Below are positions 53,833 to 64,000 of a stretch of 64,000 nt of DNA, in pieces. The position numbers and the translations under genes were made by a program. The notes below the pieces were generated by a model that had not been told where the DNA came from, did not search any database, and worked only from the letters and a program-made list of their open reading frames with translations. The stretch is from positions 17,678,082-17,742,081 of the forward strand of contig CM067344.1 of the NCBI GenBank assembly GCA_034190875.2, in the 5' to 3' direction. The stretch comes from Urechis unicinctus (lineage: Eukaryota; Annelida; Polychaeta; Xenopneusta; Urechidae). Within the stretch, counting starts at the first letter, position 1, and every line of letters starts with the position of its first letter.

Positions 53833-56800
53833 CTGCAATACAAATATATTGATGCGATACTGTCTTTTAACCCAAATTTATATAACATCCAGTAGAAGAA
53901 AAGTTAAAATTATACACATACAGATTGCGTAGGTGATGCCGTATAGTAAAATACACATTTGATGGGTAATGGAGTGAAAGGAGAAGCACTAAGCCATCGC
54001 TCATCATCTTCCTACGCCCGTCAGCCCCACTCGCATGATCAAAGGACATTTGTGACGACGCCGCACTTCTCCGCAAACCATTTGTGATCGCATGTGTGGG
54101 ACAGTTCTGACTATCAAGGGATGCAAATGAAGGGCAAAGATCTGGCCCTGCCCCTCCCAACTGCCTCTTGATGCTTAAAGAGATATTGAATCAAAAGGCA
54201 TCCCTTATTAAGGTATTCGACGCAGTTAGCGCCTTTATTGATCGCATATTATATTGCCCTCCGCAGAGTGGCGCTGCCTGAATACAGGATGAAAACCTTG
54301 TATCAATTTAGCTGTCAGAATGATCAAGATTTATCAATTTCTATCAGTGCGGATCCACTCCAGTGGCCTCTGCAATTTCCTGGCTCAGTGTTATTAATCC
54401 TTATGGATGCTTTAATTAACCTGGACCAGGTAGGATGTTTCTGAGAGCGGCGAGGAGGTGGGGGCACATTTGCCGCAGCTTCCCCGTCGCTGCTATTATC
54501 TTGGAGAGTTCCATCTGCTTTAATGATGGACAATCAAATTTACATAAGAAATGGAGACAATATGAGCAAATAGGATATAAGGTGAAGCTGGGCGAGGCAT
54601 GGTGATTCATAGGAGCTGGTGGGAGGCAGGGATATTACGAGGGAGGGATGGTGTAAGAGGACAGCGGGTGGCTGGAGAGCGGTGTGTCGGGCAGTGGGGG
54701 GTGGGGTGGCGGGTGGCAGGAGAGTGGTGTGTTGGAGAGTGGGGGGTGGGGGGTGGGGCCATATTGGAACTGGACATTATCACCCTCAGTTAACTTATGG
54801 CGGTGCGTGATTAACTTTGATCACCTGGGTAGCTTTGATCCCGGCAGGTGCATGGTCAGCTGACTCCATCACATGGCGCGTATGCAACCATCCGATGCCG
54901 ACTATAGAACGAGACAGGAGGTGATGTGCTCTGATCAATTACTACTATGTACAGTATAATGCCACACCTGTATGTAAGCGAACTAACTCAACCTGATATC
55001 GTGCAAAAAACGTGCCGCACCATGCCCATATAAGGTGATCCATTGCAGGGCGCCTTGTTGGAGCGCTAGTTAGGTATTGTTGTTTAGGGCGATACGAGGA
55101 GACGTACGGAATGTGTCACAAACGCGTTAACAGCCACCATTGCCATCGCCATTTTACTTATATTGTAGGAAGATGGACCTCTGACAAATCAAAGGAAAAT
55201 TTTATTCAAATCGGATTTTGCAGTTAATGAAGTTTGAGGGGGATGTTGGTGTTCTGTGCGCACGTGTGTCTTCATTTGAGTGAAGGGTACTTGAGTGGGA
55301 TGGGATTGTGCTTGTTACTGGGGTGTAGTGGGTAGCTCGACTCAGGAGTCAATGACAACAGGGTACGAGAGACAGCAACGAGCATCCCAGAGGCACGCTC
55401 CAGCCCTGTTTACCCGGCCTGTTAGAACAGCTGCCGACAGAGCCCATTTTCCTCATGCCCGTGGACTCACTGCGTCAAGACAGCACCACCTAGTGAGTAG
55501 GATGACAAACGGAAGATAGATGAGTGGGATAGTGGCCGTTACGGCGGATAATGGAGATGGGAGGAGGCTGGAGTTGTTGTGGGAGAAGCGCCCGATTGCT
55601 CTCAGGTGCTAACGACAGTACGTACACACAGACTGGCGGACTCTCAGTCTGCCTCTTGTCACACGGTGTCCGTCAAGACGGGCCAGTCAGATGCTGAGGC
55701 GGGCCCACGCACCCTGCTAACAAGATGCAAAACTATTTGCCAGTTGCAGCAATGAGGATGGAATATTACGAGGCGGTGTGTGAAGATGTCATGGCCAGTG
55801 ACGTGTTTGTAGGACTCATTTAGGCATTTGTATTTTGCACTTTTTCACAAATGTTAGTGGCACCTCCGTTAACTTCTGTTTGATGTTGATACACCAGCAT
55901 ATAATATGAAGCCTCACGCCATGAGTTGTCCCTTAAAGCTCGGGGATTTCTTGATCGAATCTATAAGCTGTCTCCTTCGTCCACTGCCTGTTTCTGGCCC
56001 ATGTACCGGTGTCCCGTTACAACATTACCTCAACACCCGCTGGCAATAGTATTACTTCTCATGGCTCCCTCAGCCTGGTTATCACTCGTATTGTCCCCTC
56101 CACGCTCACTTCATAGCACTAAATTGGAGCTCGTATTTAGAATAGAAGTAGTCGGAACGGGATTTACCCTCTTTCAAAACACCCGGCACAAAATCCCTTC
56201 TTTAAACCTGCTGCGCCAAGAGTTGAGTGGGGCGCTGATAGGATGTGTTTGGTTAACAGTTCTTCTTTATTTATCCTCTTGCGGGACAAGTCTGACATCT
56301 TGCCATAGCAACAACAAGTCCAAGCAAGACTGCCTGGCCTAATTAACAGCGGTCAAAGGTAACAAACAGGCCCGCTAGAGGTGGATCACTCACAGGTCCA
56401 TGACACACATTCACTATCCCTTAACGGATTTCGTTTCACCTGTTCAACCAAGCGGAGTACCCCACGAAGCAGTCTGTCTTCAGCCCCGTTAGCTTCCTTG
56501 GCCCCCTTCACGCTGTACCCTGATCCTCCCGTCTTATACCTTACGTCAACAGCAAGAGACCCTATTACAACCCGCTGACGATTTACAACATCATGTCTAC
56601 TATGCTGAGCGTCATGGCAACTGGGGAGTGACGTAAAAATTTGCCAAATATGGGGTGATAATTTTTCAAGGCTTATTTTTTTCATTCAAAGAGAAACTTA
56701 TATGCGAATAATGAAGTGTGCAAAAAAATGTATTCTGGGTTTTGTTAAAAGTTTTCTCTAGCTTTCAGCGTTACCACACAAAGACTCCACCATACACCTG

Positions 56801-59800
56801 GTTCGTGGAAGGCTCAGGTGTTTAGTCTCGTGGGTCAATGGAGGTGACAACAGAGTCTGACGTCGATGCCAGTTATCCTTGTGACGTTAGTTGACACAAC
56901 GTCACGCACAGACATTCAACAATTTCGAGGTGGTTTGATCCGTAATTTAAATTAATATTTAGGTTTACACTTAAAAAGTTCTGTAATTTGGGTGATTACA
57001 CTCGTCTGGGGAAACGATGGAGTAGTTAGTTATATTGCTCCAGGTACACAAACACTGCCCCAGATGACGGAGGTGACAGCTACTAAGTAAGGTGCCCGTG
57101 GGAATATATCACCAACAGTTCGGTAGTCTGCCTCCTGGTAGCGCTGCTGGGCAAGATGGCCCTTGATAAGGATAGCAAGACTTAGAATGGATTCATGGAC
57201 AAGAAGTTGGTTGCTGAATCGATGCGGTGCATGCGTTCTATACAGAGCCCCTCATGCGCTGACCGCCAGGTGTCGCTGCTCCACGCGCCACGGAACATCC
57301 TATACCCCTTTTGATCTTTGCACACAAACAGCGTGATGACGCAACTGATGACAAAGCGTTTACGTCGAGTCTTAGCGAGCACCCGTGTTTAGACAAGAAT
57401 TCCTCCCTCACGATGATTGATACTTTGACGGAGGACAAGAGTAAACGATCGATGTGGCCGCGTCGCCTGTGGATGCTAGCGTCACAGGAGGACAAGGGAT
57501 TGTCAGTGAAATCTACACTCGTCTTATTTGGTCAGCAGTCTTGTTCTGGTCGGTTGGGTGGTGGCGCAGGGGGATACGTTACGAGGTGTGGGGTAGCTGT
57601 TCGGGGCTGTGTTCTGGGAACCGGGCACTTAAAGTGTGAGGAGGGCAGTGTGATGTAATCCAGAAAGGATACCTGTTATGGCCGTCAGCGTCTTCCATGG
57701 CACCCTCCCCCCTCACCACAACCTCCTCCCTCGTCCCACATCACCCTACAGCCATCTGGTCGAGTAACCAACGCTACGTCATCACCACAGAAGGGCACAT
57801 GTCTCGTGAGTGGAATCAGTAAGAACGTTCTCACGCTACGCACTGTGACATTTTGCTGTATACTTCAGTATTTATGGTAATAAGTCCCCCCCCCCCCACC
57901 CCACCACCGCACGCACATCCCCGCTTGATGCTGGGTTAGTTGGCAGTGTACTGTGTTCAATCGTATAATTCTGGTAAGACTTCCTGCTTACACCTGCATC
58001 ATCATTTAACCACATCAAGTAGACATTGGCAGCTTCTCAGTTACATTCCGCGTCAGATTCATCGTGCACCTGCAGGAGATGCTCCACGCCTCGTCACGTG
58101 ATTTGCGCTATAACTGTCCTGGTCGACAAACTGCAGGACACTTCAACACTGACACATGGAACGACCTGAGTGAATGAAACCGCGGTCAGTGGTCATACCC
58201 ATGTCTGATGTATATGCGTCGTCATGTGTATCTGTCGAGCGTATCACATGTCTTCTGTCATGTTGCTCTGCCTAACCCGCCGGGGACATAGCGCACGCTA
58301 CCGCCGCCATTTGTCAACGTCTGTGTGTTGCCTGTTAACATTGCACGTTCACTCTGCGACCTTTGACCGCCAGTCCCTTAACCAGGCGACCATCTTTCAC
58401 GAAACACATTGTCATTGAAGACGACCGTTTGGTTTGTTTATCTTCGAGTGATACGTCAGGTTGAAAGCTGCTGCTGCTGCTGCTGGAGGTGGTTGTCGTG
58501 GTGAGCGATATTGTCAAGCGATGGGGCTCATGAATCTATGTCGGGGGATGTCCCACAAATCACTCGTCATTCGTATTGCTGCTCAAGCAACCCAGCCCCT
58601 TCTGCATCCCATTTATAACTGAGGTGCGTCGCATCTCACCTGAGGGGACATGCCTTAGGTGCGCTTTGTAAGTACAAAATTTGTGTGGAAGCCGATACCG
58701 AAGGCTGTACACGGGACGTAGATGTTTGTATCAGGGATAGAAGGGAGAAGTTAACGGCATATAAATTGTACACCAAAGAGAATTTTAGTAGATATGTCAG
58801 CATGATTTGTTCTTGACTGCCTTTTATTGTTTAAGACCGTCACGAACGCGTCGAACGTAACGTGTTCAGCGCATTATCACCATCGACCAGGTGGGTAGGA
58901 TTCACGGATCTGCAGCCCGCCCGCCTTTACAAGCCTCGTGGCCTTCTTCCTCCCCACGTTGTGTTTTGCTGTACAGCCTAATTGATTGGACATCGCTCAC
59001 ATCACTTAACGCCGAGTTACATGTTAATTAAGCACTCAAAAGGTAAGCAGGTTTTGATTACACCAGCCTCAAATCGCCCATAAGGCGGTTGGGCCAATCG
59101 AAATGACTGTCACTTTAAAGCTGCAAAGTCAGAGAGTGCTCCAAACGGAACATGCCATCATGGATGTGGCAGGCCTATAATCAGCGATCGTCCCATCGGC
59201 CTCAGACGAATCCGCACCTCGATTGGTTTCCAACGGAGTGCGTTATTGTTGGTGGTCGTAGTGGCGAGTTTAAATTGTTTGCGTATTGTGTTACAAACAG
59301 AACAGCTCTGGCATGTCTAAACCAAGATCAGCCCTATTAGCGGGCTCCCACGGTAGCTGTCACTTTGTTTATCCCGAACATGTATCACTACGCCTCAACT
59401 AATCTCCTCCACTCACCTCCTCAGGTGTAAAATCTACCTGTGCAGGTAAAAAGTAGTCAGGTGACAGATTATAGGCCGTTGATAAGATTAACTAGGTGTG
59501 TCGCAGAGGAGGTAGAATGTTAAGTTTGCTTAACTAGATATGTCGGTTTTGGAAATGAAACTTGGTGTCTGGTGTATGGTGTATCAACCTGTATCCAACA
59601 TCAAACATGTAGGATACGGGCATCAAGTGCATTATTTAAGTCGATTAACCAATCAAAATTGGCTTTTCAAATGTGAACCGGATATGTATGTATTCCATAG
59701 AGGACAGGAAATCGTCTACACGCCATTCCCGACCTTCACTGCATACTTAATACGCCGGATAAAACTAGAGGCCAATGGGTTCGTAGAGTGGATGGATTCG

Positions 59801-62800
59801 CTGCAATCATTCAGGGCGTAATTTGTATTGCATCAAAAATCATCAGGCAGTTATGATGTAGATGTTTATAATGTGTTGCTGTCGTTTCTGTTTGTTGTAC
59901 ACTATTTGTAAACGACCGATATAGATGTGGCATCCTCACTGCCTGGTAGTGATGCCAACATACACGGTCATACCAACCGATCCCCTCGATTCGGCTGCCT
60001 GAACGAATGCGTACACAGGTCGCAAATCGTCAACATGGCGTACAAGGAAGGTAGATTAAGATATATCTTATTGACATCTGTATTACGCAAAACATACATA
60101 AATCTCCTCGACATACCAACACTCAATTGAAATGTCCATAGAAAATCCCATCCATAAAAATCCTCTTTTCTTTGCAAAGATTTGATCCCGGATTAGATTG
60201 ATAAATTGTGTTGAGAGGACAAAGCAGACGACGTTAATTCCTCGCATGGACACAGGGAACTCTGGGAGGATTTAGGACACCCGTCTTATTAACAGCACAG
60301 GACCAAGCGTAATAAACTAATTTCAACCTCAGCAAGATGTCAAATACCCAGTTTGTCTCCCCGTCGTGATCTGCCACTAGCGTTCTTTCAGATCGACATG
60401 ACAAAGCGAGGGCAACGAATCACTGAAATAACGGGCGGGTCATTGGCGCTGGCACAGGGGCTGACACGTCGTCTTGTATTATATACTCTTACAAGAGACG
60501 CTGCCGATATCACCAACAGATCCATGGAACGAGTTGGTGCTCAATGAATCCACGATTTGACCCATTCTTGCGGAGCAATTTTAATCACATATATAGACTG
60601 AATATATGAATATTTTAACGGAACAAATAAATGTTACAGGTACAGGATACACAGAAACTCGCTTTGTTATCTCACAAATGATGTTACCAGCTACAGTGCG
60701 CGTAATCTAATATGTGTTGAGGTGTAGCAAGTTGTCAGTGAGGTTTGAGGTAAGTGGACATGGGCCAGTCAGGCGTCAATCATTTGGAGACACCAGTCTG
60801 TCGTAATGACCAGTAATGGGTTTATTGCTACAGCAGGAATGCTGGGGATCCTCAAAGCAGATTAACTCGGAATAAAAGCCAATGGAGCAGCAGGTATTGG
60901 CAGTGGCTGCGTGGGGGGTGGGGCACTGAGAGGATAGCCCCATCCTTACTGTCCGCCAGAGAACCTGTTGAAACACGACTGGTCAGCTGTTTGAACACGA
61001 ACTTATCTTCTGTGGTGAGACTTTAATTGAGGTGCGAGTTATCCTGTCATTTTTAGCGAAAAGCAATTGACAGTTCCAAGGGCCTCAAGTTTGACATTAG
61101 AGATTTGGGATTGTAGATCTACGGCGCCGACGAGTGCGGAGGGCGTATTGTCATGTATATGTACAAATGGTTTGTAGGTTAGGTGTGATGAGTGGTGAAA
61201 AGTCCCATGGAGGTCCAAGAGCAAATACTTTAGAAAACTGTGACAATTCAAGGAAATGTTGAGGCCGCGTTGTTACGCTACACGGAGGTCGACGGCCGCT
61301 TCCCGACACGCTCACAAGCGCGTGTGATCACGTGATATACCAGCTCCGAGCACCTGTTATTGATACAAGTCTTAAAGTCATTGTTACGACAAAGACTTTA
61401 ATTAAAGAATCCAGTGAGCAGCTGTAACAATGCAATTAGCGGTATAGGGTATGGGGTGAAGACTTCTCATATATTGTTATGCGTCATTCAAAACGTGTAC
61501 GAGGATGCAGTTTCGCTTCGCCAATCTAGGCAATCGGTCCGAGTTTAACAGTCGCTGAAGTCGCCCGATGGACACGCGGGTGATGTACGACTATTATGGT
61601 GGTGATGTTTTTTTTTTTACCTTAATCAGGTAAATTGAAAACATTCACTTTGACTATAAGCAGGCGATCTTAAACTTTGTCAGCGCTGACGGGGAACGCA
61701 CAAGAATAATCTACAATATAATTATCCTCACTTCCTAATGTATACTCACTTTTGAAGTCAGAGTTACACAAATGTACTAATTACATTGCGTGTTGTTCAA
61801 ACTAATAGCAGTACGGTACCGGTAAGTCGATAGGTACACAGACACCAGTGGTCCGTCCTGGCGGAGACAGGTGTGTTTCAGGTGGGCCTCATAGCGCACC
61901 TGACATGGGAGATGAGAGAGACAGGCTGATTGGGCTACCTGACCGCAAGTATACACGGGGGCAGGTTGCAAGTAAACGTTAAGCTCAGCGATGCAAACCG
62001 AGTAACCTCTTCGTGTTAAATACAAAACAAACTCAACTTTAAATGCCACAGCAAAGAGATTTGTGTCAATTTAATTAAGGGAAGCAGGAATTAAAGGTTA
62101 CACGGATTCTACTAATGAGTGTCATTTTGTTAGCAGAGCGCGGGTTTATTTGGCCTCGCTTCCCACTGATCTTGCTCCACACAACAACATACATGTACAA
62201 GTTGATTGAGATACTGGCTACCTTATAGGTCACAGTGGGAGGCAGTACTAGTGGTCGACATGACCTTATGTTACCTTACCAAGTGAACGGAACATATCGA
62301 ACCACTCGAACAATATGAGGAGTTCCCTTCCAGGTATTTTCTCCTTCAATGAGATAGCAATGACATTTGAAAACTACTATATTTCCGTTGGGAGATAGTA
62401 TAGCTGATAAAGGCAGCTGTATGTTTTCCCTTGCACCTCTCTCTACCCTCCTAACAGATAGTTATATGTCAAGTGACAAAGAAGAGATAATTAGAGTGTC
62501 CTTTCCATAATCAGCATTCTGTACAGTTCTGTGCGCCAGGGGATAAGAATGCGTGCATGATGTACACAGCTGCGTGGTGATAGATTAGAAAATATTTCAT
62601 ACTTTAAAAGGGTTTATTACTGATATGTAACACAAAGATTTAATTTGTCCATTGCTTGTCATCAGAGACATTAATATTCCTTGATATTATAGCAGAGTTC
62701 TATCCGACACGAATTCGTCATAGAATACAAATTCCAGTCGGCCCATCTCGCAACCCAATCGGCAATATCAATCAATGATATTCATCGCTGTGAATAAATT

Positions 62801-63609
62801 TACCCAGAAATAAAATATAAAAGCATATGTGATTCCTAAGTGGCAATATTGCCCATATCCGAGGCTTATTTATTGGGTACATCATGTAGTTCATAGCATC
62901 TGCGGCTGCTCAGCAAAAAGTGTTACCTGCCCCGTCCCCGTTCCCTTCCAGCCCTAACCCTACCCCCACCCCACCCCAGCCTCTGGCTGTAAGCAAGTCA
63001 ACCAGTGCCTGGCCAGTAGTCGTGATGTGACGAGGTGGGACTAATCAATGTGGATGTCATTGACCTTTGATATCAGTGATAAGCATGACGACAAGTGCCA
63101 ATGGGAGAGGCTACGGTTGCAGAGGCTGACACAGGTGGAACAAGGTGAGGTAATATGTCACTGAGTGGCAGCAGTGCGCGTCATCTTGGCATCTCACTTG
63201 CCGTGCGATATGCGCTCAAGTAACAACAGAGATCAGAGAAAAACAACGCACAGTTCGCAAATTTTAAGCAAGCCAACTTATGCACACAGCGGTATGAGAT
63301 GACCGTCACTTGTAAGTAACACCAATATAAACAAATGCACATGATTCAGAGTAACTCAAAACGTATATGTTCCAGTAGTATAGCTCAGTGGATGTTCAGT
63401 CGTCATCCATTCAAGGAGTGATCAGCCCAACCCGCCCCCACCCTCCCCACCAAGGTTCCATGCCATGAAATGAATGTGATTGTCATCTCAGACTCTGTTA
63501 AAGACCAGAACACGTCCGATATGAGTTACCGATACTGACACCACAGTTGATCTCAGTCACTCCAGCACCTTGATGTGTGCACCAACGAGACACATTAGCG
63601 AGGACCTAC
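53833..63609 (-). other. Prdm3/16 intron 1
   Basis: A 9.8-kb first intron, largely unique sequence. A G-rich repeat-like stretch lies at about 54660-54760 and a poly-C run at 57887-57897. I see no further exon or RNA gene. Plus-strand frames such as 55926-56342 (138 codons) show no recognisable domain. Confidence 0.7.
54656..54762. repeat. G-rich degenerate repeat with G-quadruplex potential
   Basis: Blocks such as GTGGGGGGTGGGG and GCGGGTGGC repeat loosely together with TGGAGAG(C/T)GG-type motifs. At least four G-runs of three or more occur within about 45 nt on the plus strand, which is the template strand of the gene. Confidence 0.75.
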
Positions 63610-63646
63610 CTTGAGTGAGTTTCCGAGCCTTGGCTTTGGATCGCAT
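63610..63646 (-). CDS. MECOM/PRDM16: Prdm3/16 exon 1: start codon and conserved N-terminus
   Basis: This short coding exon gives MRSKAKARKLTQ plus one base of the next codon. Vertebrate PRDM16 and MECOM also begin with an MRSK-x-RARKL peptide on a tiny first coding exon. The start is well fixed: an in-frame TAA lies 15 nt upstream, the ATG has A at -3, and the exon ends CAAG followed by the donor gtaggt. The last base G joins AT of exon 2 to make Asp13. This N-terminal peptide is used only in the long, PR-containing isoform in vertebrates; the same may hold here. The exon is too short to be found by ORF length, so the evidence is the peptide match plus the phase match. Confidence 0.92.
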
Positions 63647-63850
63647 CCTTGCTGATGTTTAACTATAAAGTTGCTTGGTGCGTGAGTACGGAACCGTGAT
63701 ACACCTGAAGAAGGGGTCCGTGCAATGTCTTCTTGTCACCGCCGACGGGAGGTGTACCGTGATCTGACACTGACGGCGTGCGCATGCGCAGCAGACAGGA
63801 GCAGAGTGGGCGCTGGTGCAGGGGCAGACAGGACCAATGAAGCGTCCACG
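63647..63850 (-). promoter_or_regulatory. Candidate core promoter and 5' UTR of Prdm3/16
   Basis: A perfect palindromic NRF1-type site, TGCGCATGCGCA, lies at 63779-63790, about 135 nt above the start codon. A CCAAT box (CCAAT on the plus strand, ATTGG on the coding strand) lies at 63834-63838. Sites of both kinds cluster near start sites of TATA-less animal promoters. An in-frame TAA 15 nt before the ATG shows that the region next to exon 1 is untranslated in this frame. The transcription start is not visible, and a non-coding upstream exon cannot be excluded because the window ends at 64000. Confidence 0.45.
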
Positions 63851-64000
63851 GCTAACTGACCAGTGATACTGTCCACGCTTCACCGGTCAATATCAATCCC
63901 AATATACCAACTCACCTCTCCACTCACTCACCCAGCTACCTCTCTCAGAGCCCCACCCCCAACTCGGCTTTTCATACCTGGGATTGGCCGCACCGGGTGA

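Noticed and set aside
55926..56342. 138-codon plus-strand frame in intron 1
   Set aside because: No domain; composition like surrounding intron; antisense to the gene without promoter or splice support.

Overview
The window is eukaryotic and almost certainly from an invertebrate bilaterian animal. It holds one recognisable protein-coding gene, split by introns with GT/AG borders and lying on the minus strand. The rest is intron and intergenic DNA rich in micro- and minisatellites. The gene is the single-copy Prdm3/16 type (orthologous to vertebrate MECOM and PRDM16 together, and to insect hamlet). Vertebrates carry two descendants of it, and this copy resembles both. A lophotrochozoan such as a mollusc or brachiopod would fit, but I cannot name the species from the sequence.

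The gene starts at 63646 and its coding sequence ends at 23608. I reconstruct seven coding exons whose reading phases join exactly: 63610-63646, 53549-53832, 39364-39504, 36900-37005, 31764-32037, 27961-28084 and 23608-25842. They total 3201 nt, giving a 1066-residue protein. It begins with the MRSKAKARKLTQ N-terminus typical of the family. A PR (SET-like) domain follows in exons 2-4, then a C2HC finger in exon 5. Exon 6 is a Ser/Pro-rich linker. The last exon holds four more N-terminal-cluster fingers, a CtBP-binding PLDLS motif, three C-terminal fingers and an acidic tail. A likely 3' UTR runs to about 22640, with an AATAAA signal. A candidate promoter with a palindromic NRF1-type site lies just above exon 1.

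The main oddity is that fingers 2 and 3 of the seven-finger vertebrate cluster are absent, and I found no exon for them between exons 5 and 7. The whole C-terminal half also sits in one exon.

From 1 to about 22600 I see no supportable gene. That stretch holds 17-, 29-, 27- and 46-50-bp minisatellites and several simple repeats. The introns hold a 35-bp tandem array with about 21 AGGTCA half-sites (intron 3), a 30-bp minisatellite next to a long TA tract, a large GA/TC inverted repeat and a 430-bp polypurine tract (all intron 2), and a 112-bp TA tract close to a splice donor (intron 5). Most other open frames are accidental, many of them running through repeats.
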